This document shows, in pieces, positions 45,070 through 53,850 of a DNA stretch of 64,000 nucleotides. Where the stretch lies: contig OY540821.1 of assembly GCA_961205875.1 (NCBI GenBank), forward strand, positions 372,001 to 436,000, read 5' to 3'. The notes under the pieces were generated by a model, which saw only the letters and a list, made by a program, of their open reading frames with translations, was not told the DNA's origin and ran no database searches. Position 1 is the stretch's first letter. The number at the start of each line of letters is the position of its first letter. The translations under genes were made by a program, and so were the position numbers. This DNA comes from Sialis fuliginosa. Its lineage: Eukaryota > Arthropoda > Insecta > Megaloptera > Sialidae.

Positions 45070-45790
45070 ATTAATTAAATCATTTGTCTTGATCGATGGT
45101 AATTTTGATTTATCGATTTTTTTGTCATCCACTCTGTTATTTTTTCATAAATTTGCTGTCATCTTGTTCCATACGACTGTACATCGAAGCCCACGAACAC
45201 TTGCTAATTTTTTTTCAAAAGTCTCGTTCAAATTTAATGTAGTGTCTTCTAACTTCTTAATTTAATTTACTAAGAAGCCGAAATTAACAGACACACATAA
45301 CAAATCTAGAGGTAAACGGTCGTTAACAATCAGCTCCCGTGCCTTTGTCATGGATACTGAGTCGTCTGCATCTCCATCGATAGTCTATTATCTCATAATT
45401 TTCAGCATTAAAAATTGCTGCTTCAATCCAGGTTCCAAAGTGTGTTGGTATCGGATCTGGTGGTAGTGGCAGATCTGGGTACAGTTCCTTGTATAAACGC
45501 ACACGTGCTGGAGCTTTGTTGAAAATCTGTCAAACAAAAAATATTTGTATTTTTTTTAACTTGTAATATCACTGCCGAATATATTACACAGGTATATAAA
45601 TGAGAATATTTTTTTACCTTTTTAATAGTTGACAGCCATTTATTCACTATAGAAAATTGCTGGCGTACGGTTTCACATATAAGATGAATAGCATGGACAA
45701 TGCAAGTCACGTGTGTGATTTTTGGATAAAATGCAGTAAGTAGCTTTCCAGCCAAGATCATGTAGGAAGCACCATCGCTTAGAAGAAGTT
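45070..45790 (-). pseudogene. hAT-like transposase fragment with one intron
   Basis: The first exon reads LLLSDGASYMILAGKLL and KITHVTCIVHAIHLICETVR, then NKWLSTIKK to a GTAAAA donor near 45617. After an 85-bp intron and a TTTGACAG acceptor near 45530 comes FNKAPARVRLYKELYPDLPL, PPDPIPTHFGTWIEAAIFNA and ENYEIID. The S-DGA-YM...C-AH-LH and P-TRFGTW-like pattern belongs to hAT-related transposases. Later parts (KARELIVNDRLPLDLLCVSV, FGFLVN) are in other frames with stops, so it is dead. N-terminus missing beyond 45790. Confidence 0.7.
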
Positions 45791-46048
45791 GTTAGGAAAT
45801 ATTTTTAAAATAAAACTCCTTTATAATAAAATAATAAATAATATTGAATTGTTCAATATTAAAAACATAAGCTCGCAAGCAATCTTGCATACAGGACCTC
45901 TGATAATCAAATGTACCTTCCTTTGTGCATCTGCATCTCAGATCCACTTCACAAACGTAAACATTATCACCAGGGCTAGGGTGAATAGACTAAACAAACT
46001 ATACACATATGTGTATATGTTATTATTGATGTTTCCACAGACTGGTAT
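45791..46048. other. Unannotated spacer
   Basis: AT-rich; no supported ORF or repeat. Confidence 0.35.
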
Positions 46049-46094
46049 ATATGTTAAATCAACTTCCCGGTATGTACTGTGTTTATTTATTTCT

Positions 46095-46136
46095 GGACAA
46101 CGTTTCGGACCGTTATAACGGTCCATCATCAGGTCC
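46095..46136 (-). ncRNA. Hammerhead-ribozyme-like motif (left arm)
   Basis: The inverted partner of the motif at 46242-46283. It differs at the stem II loop (TTAT against TAAT) only, so stem II is preserved in both. Confidence 0.45.
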
Positions 46137-46241
46137 CAAAAAGTACAATGTAAATACAAAAAATAATTCTGTGAACAAAATCTTGACATGTAAACAGTTT
46201 TGTTCACAGAATTATTTTTTGTATTTACATTGTATTTTTTG

Positions 46242-46283
46242 GGACCTGATGATGGACCGTAATAACGGTCCGAAACGTTGTCC
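46242..46283 (+). ncRNA. Hammerhead-ribozyme-like motif (right arm)
   Basis: Reads GGAC-CTGATGA, then a 6-bp stem GGACCG/CGGTCC, GAAAC, and GTTGTCC. This has the core CUGAUGA...GAAA, with stem II between them and a stem I of GGAC/GUCC, and a minimal stem III. Minimal hammerheads of this kind are known from Penelope-like elements. One extra U lies between CUGAUGA and stem II, so self-cleavage is not assured. Confidence 0.45.
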
Positions 46284-46429
46284 AGAAATAAATAAACACA
46301 GTACATACCGGGAAGTTGATTTAACATATGTGTATATGTACCTATGTATTAAAAAGTCCTTAATATTTAAAACATCTTAACAATATTATGAAATGGGTGG
46401 TTGAATAAATACTTTAGAAAGTAAAATAA

Positions 46430-47370
46430 ATGATTGGGCAGTAACACGTGAGCAGTAACTAAACCAGAATCAGTCCGTTAGAAATATTGAGGTAAGCGGT
46501 AACCATTTTTTTCTGAGAAGGCAATGCGGGACCGACATTTTCAGGAAGATGGAGGGTGGTGGTCTGGTAGTTTGTTTTTTATTTGGGGGGGGGGGGGGGG
46601 GGGTAAATTTTATTTAAAATTGTTTATTTTAACTAAAATTTTTAAATTTTATGATTAAACATAATTATTTTTTTATTTTATTTATAATTAAAAGACCGGG
46701 ATTTTTAGGAGGGGGGGATTTTTTATGGAGACCATTAACATATAATATATATATTTTACGTATATATTATATTGTGTAACCATTTGGTCTCTTCTTTGTT
46801 ACAACACAGGGGGAGGGGCAAGGAGTCCTGCCCCTCTGAATTTTTGTAACCAGCGGGGGACCAGATGGTTACCAAAATTGATATTCCATATCATATATTT
46901 ATAAAATATAAAAAATGGCCCTTACCCCCAAAAAATATCCTGGTTACGCCAGTGCAGTGGGAAGATCAGGTCCCCTTGCCCTCCCAACCCTTGATTACAC
47001 GGATGCGCATGCGCCTCTGTCACGTAAGTCCGCCCATTTTAACAAACGCGTGCCGCTTTTTTTAAACTTGACTTTTACCGAACTGTTTATCTAACTGCCG
47101 AACTATTTATTTAACTGCCCAATTCAATTATTTTACTGCTCAAATAATTATTGCACTGGCCATTAATTTAATCTACTGCTCGAGTAGGTTTTTAACTGCC
47201 GCTGTCAGATTAAATAACTTACCAAAATCTTGTATATTACTTGCTATATTCTACTGCCACAATTGATTTAATTACTGCACAAAAAGTTTAATACTGCCCA
47301 AATGAATTATTAACTGCTCAATGTAACCGCCCGAATATTTAAAAAAACTGCTCAAATAATTACTTCCCCA
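46430..47370. repeat. Region with clustered (T)ACTGCYC motifs and a 19-G run
   Basis: From 47080 to 47370 the motif ACTGC(C/T)(C/G) occurs about every 20-30 bp (over ten times). In the inverted form, GGGCAGTAA and GAGCAGTAA stand at 46436-46460. This resembles subterminal binding-site clusters of a TIR element, but no clean TIRs were found. A run of 19 G at 46585-46603 and other G-rich tracts lie between. CCTGGTTACGCCAGTG at 46939-46954 looks like a hAT end. Confidence 0.4.
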
Positions 47371-47464
47371 TGTTAATTTTTTTAGACAAAAACAAAAAGT
47401 GCGTCTTGCCATACAGTTGCTTAGTGCATCTGTAGCAGACGCACTTGAGTTTTGTGAAAATAAA

Positions 47465-48083
47465 TTAAGGTAGTTCTCGTGCAAACGTCATTTCGATAGA
47501 ATTTAAAAAAATATCAAGGTATAAAAAGAATAATGATATCTATCCAATCGTGAAATTTTAAAGAGATCGACCGTTTTAAACTCGAGATAATTGTCATCAA
47601 AGTTTGCCACTTTTGTACGTATCCGCTATATCAAGTTCGTATTATGTCCATTTTCATGACTAAAACTTCGATAGATTTTGATAAAAAACTATCAAACAAT
47701 ATAGGTTTATTATTCTGATATGTGATAAAAAATTCCTAATGATTGACCTTGTATTTCAAAAACAAAATGATTCACCGTTTCATATTTGAAATTTAATTAT
47801 ATTTCAAAAACAAAACGGTCAATCATTTTGAATTTTTTATCACATATCATAATAATAACCCTTTACTGTTTGGTAGTTTTTTATCAAAATCTGTCGAAGC
47901 GTTTAGTCATAAAATAAAGAAAATATATTCATAGTATGATTGTGTTTATAATAATCTGTATAGACGACTTTGGGTATAGACTTGATCAAAAATTCTTTGT
48001 AGCAACGCAATTATTTTCGATATTTTACTATGGTATTATGAGCGTAACTTTTTGTTGGTACTGTAGCACGAGAACTACCTTAA
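47465..48083. mobile_element. Palindromic TIR element in the P transposase (TTAAGGTAGTTCTCG ends)
   Basis: Perfect 18-bp TIR TTAAGGTAGTTCTCGTGC / GCACGAGAACTACCTTAA. Similarity between the two halves continues inward, with TGATATGTGATAAAAAATTC inverted around the centre near 47790. About 619 bp, no ORF. TTAA at the ends could be a piggyBac-like target or simply part of the TIR. Confidence 0.85.
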
Positions 48084-48470
48084 TGTGTAGTGAATTTTTG
48101 GTTCTGCGGGTACAGTAAAATTTATTAGAATAATTAACGATGCTTTCGATATATTAAACAGTAAAACACTGCCCGGGGATTTAAAAAACGATTATGTAAA
48201 TATAACATTGATTCGGACACAAAATTTATTAATAATACCATTTCGTACATTTCAAAATTAAAATTTTCAGACAATACCTTTATAATAAAATCCAGAAGAA
48301 GCACAGGTTTCATTGGTTTTATTATTTCTTTGAAAAGTGCACTCTCATTGTACAATGATGTAGTTGTGAATAACAACTATTTGATATACCTTCCAATTTA
48401 TAAAATAAGCCAAGACCACTTGGAATTGTTTTTTTCCTCAATACGATCCAGAGGTGGTGGGAATAATAAC

Positions 48471-49508
48471 ACAGGTTTACAAAAAAAAAGTTTATGAATA
48501 TTTGACGAGACCATTGTATTCTTATGTATTTTGACGTCCTGAATCCGAATCTGAGGTCCGTTTACCTTGGTTAGTTCAGTTTCAAGGTCATTTTAAGGTC
48601 ACATTTTTAAAAATCGCTAAATGATTCTGGTAAAAGGTGATAAATAGGTCGCTGATTCTGAATTTGACGTCCGTTGACCTCTACGAGGTCAGGTTCAAGG
48701 TCATTTCAGGGTCAAAGTAGGAAAAATCGCTCGAAAATTCTGACAAAACAGTACATATAGATTTTTGGGGTTGCTGAATTAAAATTTAAGGTCCGTAAAC
48801 CCCTACAATGTCAGTTTCAAGGTTATTTCGAGTTCAAATGATCGTAGACCCCTACAATGTCAGTTTCAAAGTCAAATTTTTAAAAATCGCTAAATGAATC
48901 TGGTAAAAGGTGACATATTGGTTTCTCTGGTTGCTGATTCTGAATTTGACGCCTGTTGACCTCTACAAGGTCAGGTTCAAACCTATATGTACTGTTTCAA
49001 GTGATTTTTTCAACTTTTCTATGAAATGACCTTGAACCTGCCCTCATAGAGATCAACGGACATCAAATTCAGAATCAGCGACCAGAGAAACCTATATATC
49101 ACCTTTTACCAGATTCATTTAGCGATTTTTAAAAATAAAATTTTGATCTTAAAATGACCTTGAAATGGACATTGTAGGGGTCTACGAACTTCAAATTTTA
49201 ATACAGCGACCCCAAAAACCTATATGTACTGTTTTGTCTGAATTTTCGAGCGATTTTTCCCACTTTGACCTTGAATCTGACCTCGTAGAGGTCAACGGAC
49301 GTCAAATTCAGAATCAGCGACCAGAAAAACCTATGTATCACCTTTTACCAGAATCATTTACCGATTTTTAAAAATGTGACCTTAAAATGACCTTGAAACT
49401 GAACTAACCAAGGTAAACGGACCTCAGATTCGGATTCAGGACGTCAAAATACATAAGAATACAATGGTCTCGTCAAATATTCATAAACTTTTTTTTTTGT
49501 AAACCTGT
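48471..49508. mobile_element. 1.04-kb TIR element in the P transposase, ACAGGTTTAC ends
   Basis: Ends ACAGGTTTACAAAAAAAAA and complement, with over 200 bp of inverted similarity (TTTGACGTCCTGAATCCGAA, TTCAAGGTCATTTTAAGGTC and others). The arms also contain several direct copies of a GACCTCTACAAGGTCAGGTT-type block. Inserted between NNN and NPT codons of the P transposase, without breaking the frame on either side. No ORF of its own. Confidence 0.9.
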
Positions 49509-50123
49509 AATCCAACCGCTCGCGAGTTTATGGGCTCGTACAAAAGATTGAATAAGAGCTGAGATCCGTGAAGGAGGAATGGAAAATTGTATTCCTCTAG
49601 AACAAATTCCCATATTGGTTTGTTCTAGCAGGAATATATCTATTTCTCCAGAGGAACAAATAAACATCACAACTCCAAATTCAGCTATTTTAGAATCTAA
49701 CGAGGAAGAATTAGAAACAATTCTTTTAGATCATAATTACATTATAAATGATTATGTTCTATCAGAATGTTCTTCCCAAATTGTTGACTATATAGCTGGA
49801 TTTGTCGTCAAGTGTTTACAAAAAACATTAAAATGTGAAATGTGCATTTCTGCATTAATTGGTGACAAGGAAAATTACCTGAATTCTTTAATAACACAAA
49901 AAAATCGTGGTGGACTCTTTTACCCATCTACTGATGTTATGAAAATTTGTCGAAAGACCGAACAATTAATTCGATTGGCTCAAAATAATAATGCATTATT
50001 TAAAAACAACACTGTTTTACAAATAACTACAAATATTAACGATTATTTCTGTGGATATAATCTATTTGAATGTTTAAATAATCATGTGCTAGAATGTGAA
50101 ATAAATCATATATATTTTTTTAA

Positions 50124-50334
50124 TATAAAATTAACTGTAAAAAAAAGTTGAACCGACGTCAAAAATAAAGCGCAAAAAAGTATGAAATAATATTTAAAGA
50201 AAATTAATATCATCTACTAAATGTAATAGTTTTTAAGTAAATAATTATTTACAATAAGATCAATTTATATATTCTTCTATTAATTAATTTTTAAATAATT
50301 TTTTTTTTCGATCTTAATGAAAATGAGTACTTAA
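50124..50334. repeat. Inverted repeat, left copy
   Basis: This 210-bp sequence directly after the P-element stop (from ATAAAATTAACT, through AAGTTGAACCGACGTC, to GAGTACTTAA) recurs inverted at 53551-53771 with over 95% identity. The pair encloses the Harbinger-like copy at 50.5-52.5 kb. Confidence 0.88.
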
Positions 50335-51053
50335 GGCGGCTATTACACTATCAAATAAATATGTCAAAGATCTTTGACAAAGATTTGATCATATTTCTTT
50401 GATAAAATATGAGATTTTGTTCTATTACACTACATCAAATATTTGATAATATTATCTAGGGATATTTTCTTCTTTTTGGTGTATTTTGATTATCAGTGCG
50501 TGGTAGTACGTGGATGTTGTCAATTGTCGCGATCGAGGTTTGAATTTACATCCGTGTAAAGGGAGGTTGTTTGCTTGTGCAGCAACAGTAGCAATAAGTG
50601 CAATTGTGATAAGTGTGGTGTTGAAAAAGAAAAAAAGAAATAAACGATTTTGGGTTAGGCCTTGGATTCAGAGGCGTAATATGCATGCACATTTATTAAA
50701 TGAATTACAACAAGAAGACAAAGAGTCATATAGAAATTATTTGCGGATGGACAATGATACATTCAAGTTTATTGTATCTAAAATTTCGCCAATTGTTGTT
50801 AAACAAAATACGCATTTAAGAAACTCAATAAGTGTAGAAGATAGACTTATAGTTACATTACGTTTCCTTGCTACTGGAGAGAGTTACTCGAGTCTGCAAT
50901 ATACCACTAGGATACCACAATGCACTATTTCTGGTATAATACCTGAAATCTGTAATGCTATACTCGTATATCAGTCAATGAAACACGAATATTTAAAGGT
51001 AAGAAAATAATGTATTCTTTATTAAATTTATATACATAAATAGGTTATATATT

Positions 51054-51637
51054 GTTTTAGCGTCCCAAATTATTTTATATTAAATTATTTTATATGAAAC
51101 TTAGAGTGCGTTCCGAATTACGCATGAAGCGCATAGAGTACACAGAAACGCGTTGCGATTAAGTATTGCTCGCTTTGACAGCGTTCAAAATCCCCTAGAT
51201 TCAACTGAACTCCCCACTCCACCAAGCACGTTGACTACTTCTATTTCGACCTGAGGCAGCCAAAGCGTTTAACGCGTTGATGCTGTTTATGCACTTGTTT
51301 AGTAATTCGGAATTTCGGAACGCGGTCAGACTACATCAATTGCATTTTTTACTTTTCTGTCAGTTTCAGCTTTGCTATTATGGCTATTATTTCATTACAA
51401 CAATCATTTTTTTTTTTTTTATCAACAATATTAAACATTTTAGTCTATTAATATTAATATTAGCATTTCACTCAGCGCATAGGAAACCGGTCCGAAATTA
51501 TAAACGCTTCATGCGTATGATGCGTGCATTGAAAAAACGAAACGATTTCGAAGCGTTGTGCATCAGTACTTGCTTAGTTCGGAACACACTCTTAAAAAAA
51601 CATAGATTCATCATAAAATAATTTGGGACGCTAAAAC
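51054..51637. mobile_element. Nested TIR elements in the Harbinger intron
   Basis: The outer TIR GTTTTAGCGTCCCAAATTAT (51054) is inverted at 51618-51637. Inside it a second pair, TTAGAGTGCGTTCCGAA (51101) and TTCGGAACACACTCTTAA (ends about 51593), marks another element. The plus-strand ORF at 51277-51621 is spurious. Confidence 0.75.
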
Positions 51638-51671
51638 GATAAATAACTCATACATATTTCAAAAGTAAATA

Positions 51672-52045
51672 CTAATTGTTTGTATTATAAATTGAGTTCG
51701 TATCAGGTGATTGCAAGTCAATTTCAGAAGATGAAGATTCATAACAATCTATTTCATTCCACATATTCATAATAACGTTTTGTATGTAACGTTTGCGTTT
51801 TCGTATAATACAATTATAATACTCCGCAGCTCTGAAGCAATGAATTTTCCAAAAATATCAAATGAATCTTCATTTGCAACAGCTACAAGATTTGACATTT
51901 CTGCCATGGCATCTGAAGCTTGAACTAACAAATAATCAGTCGATATTTTTCTCTTTTTTTTGGCACATTTTGGGTTTCATTTTGTGGATATTTAAATGTA
52001 GTAGTAGATGTTAACGGAGAATTTATATTTGAATTCAGGTTTATC
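51672..52045 (-). pseudogene. MADF/Myb-type accessory gene remnant, antisense to the transposase
   Basis: Minus strand reads SPLTSTTTFKYPQNETQN, VPKKKRKISTDYLLVQASDA, MAEMSNLVAVANEDSFDIFG and KFIASELRSI; then, after a frameshift, RKRYIQNVIMNMWNEIDCYE to TAG-type stop at 51672. The layout (basic stretch, F-G-K-xIASELR, helical tail) is that of the C-terminus of the second Harbinger gene. Its DNA-binding N-terminus is missing. It lies between the two exons of the opposite-strand transposase. Confidence 0.6.
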
Positions 52046-52479
52046 TGTAATATAAATGAATCACACTAATTAATTTAAGATACCATCAACTGAGCAAGAA
52101 TGGGAAAATGTAGCGAAAGAGTTTGATGAGAAGTGGAATTTTAATAATTGCATCGGAGCCATGGATGGAAAGCATGTTAGAATTGTATGTCCCAAATTCA
52201 GTGGCTCTCATCACTTCAACTACAAGTCCTACCACAGTGTAGTTTTATTTGCACTTGTTGATGCAAATTATAAATTTATGTATGCCGATGCTGGAACAAA
52301 TGGTAGGGTTGGCGATGCGGGCATATATGCAAAAAGTAAATTGAGGCGCTGTTTGATTGACAGAACAATATTAAATATTCCCGTAGGCAGACATCTCCCA
52401 AACTCTGATATATCATTACCTTATGTTGTTCTGGGAGATGATGCTTTTCCACTAACAAGGGGACATTATATCTAGGGAA

Positions 52480-53550
52480 GTTGGGATTTTAGTCAGCTTT
52501 GGAGAGGTGAATCTAGACCAAAAATAAGGAGACACGTGTTCGAGAACTCATCTGGGCAGCCCTTATTAGTAAAGATATTAAATTTTGAAAATTGGTATAT
52601 TTCCTTAAGCTCTTATGTACTGTAATAAGCATCTACGTTATCAATCCTTCAATAGCTGTGCGTGTAGAGCGCCGGCCTATGATCCAAAGAACACAGGTTC
52701 GAACCCGTACTCTGGACAAAATAATTTTTATTTTTATTTTCAATTGTTTCTTTTTCTTTTTTTTTACATAAAGATTACCACTGCATATTAACTGTCAAAT
52801 TTAAATTGAACAATTGAATACATAAACTATAGAAGCACGTCACATACCTCTATATTATATCAAAATTGAGTTCAGTGTTCCGTCTTGTGAGTTTTAGCAG
52901 TATGAAATTTAGCCATCCAGTTTAATAGTAATTCCATAGGTATCCACTATCCAGTTAAATAATATCAGATCAGTGTTTGGATAGTACGAAGAAGAAATTA
53001 TTTTCACACCATTTATTTATAAACGTATACATTTATATCTAGATACCTTTTGAAAAATTAAAAAGTAACGTCATTATTTTACTAAAATAACATTTCAACT
53101 ATAAATAGTGTTATTTATTGTGTTATAATAAGTTATTATAAGATTGTTTTCTCAATTGATTTATTTAAAAAACGAATATCTATTTTTTCGTTATAGGTGC
53201 CTATAAATAATTACTATCTAAAATAACGTAAGTATTGATTTTCTTTGTAGATAATAAAAATTTTTTTTTTTCGTTTGTGTAATTTGTCATTTATATTTAT
53301 AGATCTATTGGTACTATACGTTTAACGTAGTATTGTTTTAAGAACGACAGCGATAGTTTCTTTTTTCTATAGTAAGTGTACCTATTGTATTTTAATTACG
53401 AAATTTACTTATTTTATAGTTATTATTATAAGTTCTTTTCCGTAATTTTATTGTAGAAATTTGCGCCCCGACATCAAAAAATGTATCGTAATTTTGATTA
53501 TGTAGTTAACTTTTAATATTTTATAAATAAATCCTTACATTCCTTACATG
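52480..53550. other. AT-rich sequence with a tRNA-like block
   Basis: Apart from the tRNA-like segment at 52655-52722 I see no gene. No Harbinger right end could be fixed here. Confidence 0.4.
52655..52722 (+). repeat. tRNA-like block, probably a SINE head
   Basis: TGTGCGTGTAGAGCGCCGG resembles a pol III A box, and GGTTCGAACCC is a perfect B box at the expected spacing. The anticodon arm (CGGCCTATGATCCAAAG) does not pair, and no acceptor stem is visible, so this is a SINE or tRNA relic and not a tRNA gene. Confidence 0.45.
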
Positions 53551-53771
53551 TTAAGTACTCATTTTCATTAAGATCGAAAAGAAAATATTATTTAAAAATT
53601 AATTAATAGAAGAATATATAAATTGATCTTATTGTAAATAATTATTTACTTAAAAACTATTGCATTTAGTAGATGATATTAATTTTCTTTAAATATTATT
53701 TCATACTTTTTTGCGCTTTATTTTTGAAGTCGGTTCAACTTTTTTTTTAAAGTTAATTTTATTTTTCAATT
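53551..53771. repeat. Inverted repeat, right copy
   Basis: Partner of 50124-50334. As it includes the sequence just 3' of the P transposase, it is probably the end of a second, inverted P-element relic, or of a larger inverted-repeat element. Confidence 0.85.
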
Positions 53772-53850
53772 TTTAGATGCCTCTTTTTGCTATACTTTAA
53801 TTTCATTCAAACATGGGTAAGCCTACAATACATGCGGCTCGTATGAAAAC

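Larger units (their letters stand above)
46049..46325. repeat. Long palindrome, two head-to-head copies of a ribozyme-bearing repeat
   Basis: Arms of about 125 bp from TAAATCAACTTCCCGGTATG to the complement at 46300-46325, separated by a short loop (ACAAAATCTTGACATGTAAA). Arm identity is near 98%. The same peptide ORFs therefore occur on both strands (45938-46327 minus, 46051-46380 plus) and are not genes. Confidence 0.93.
47393..50151 (+). pseudogene. P-element (THAP9-like) transposase, interrupted twice
   Basis: Exon-like start after TTTTTTTAG at 47392: VRLAIQLLSASVADALEFCE. An element is inserted at 47465-48083. The frame resumes with VKFIRIINDAFDILNSKT and, after a frameshift, RRSTGFIGFIISLKSALS and KISQDHLELFFSSIRSRGGG at 48260-48470. 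A second element sits at 48471-49508. Then come NPTAREFMGSYKRLIRAEIR, and from 49579 an open C-terminal stretch with VDYIAGFVVKCLQKTLKCEM and NRGGLFYPSTDVMKICR. These are the characteristic late P-element blocks. The N-terminal THAP domain and early catalytic region are missing. Several stops and a frameshift are present. The ORF at 49579-50151 is the tail of this gene. Confidence 0.9.
50510..52475 (+). pseudogene. Second PIF/Harbinger transposase, C-terminus lost
   Basis: Exon 1 (50510-51000) reads KRFWVRPWIQRRNMHAHLLN, QEDKESYRNYLRMDNDTFKF and DRLIVTLRFLATGESYSSLQ, the classical Harbinger N-terminus, ending at AAAG|GTAAGA. Exon 2 begins about 52081 with IPSTEQEWENVAKEFDEKWN, then CIGAMDGKHVRIVCP (first catalytic Asp) and DAGTNGRVGDAGIYAKS, through YVVLGDDAFPL (second Asp) to TAG by 52475. 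The segment with the catalytic Glu is absent, so it is non-functional. The intron holds a nested MITE pair and an antisense MADF-like gene remnant. A separate fragment carrying the missing type of C-terminus is at 60493. Confidence 0.88.

Noticed and set aside
45938-46380. Two 109-129-residue ORFs around 46 kb
   Set aside because: Both arise from the palindrome and run through the ribozyme-like motif.
47272-47484. Minus-strand 70-residue ORF
   Set aside because: It is antisense to the P transposase exon and has no domain of its own.
52655-52722. tRNA gene
   Set aside because: B box is perfect, but the anticodon arm and acceptor stem do not pair; more like a SINE head.
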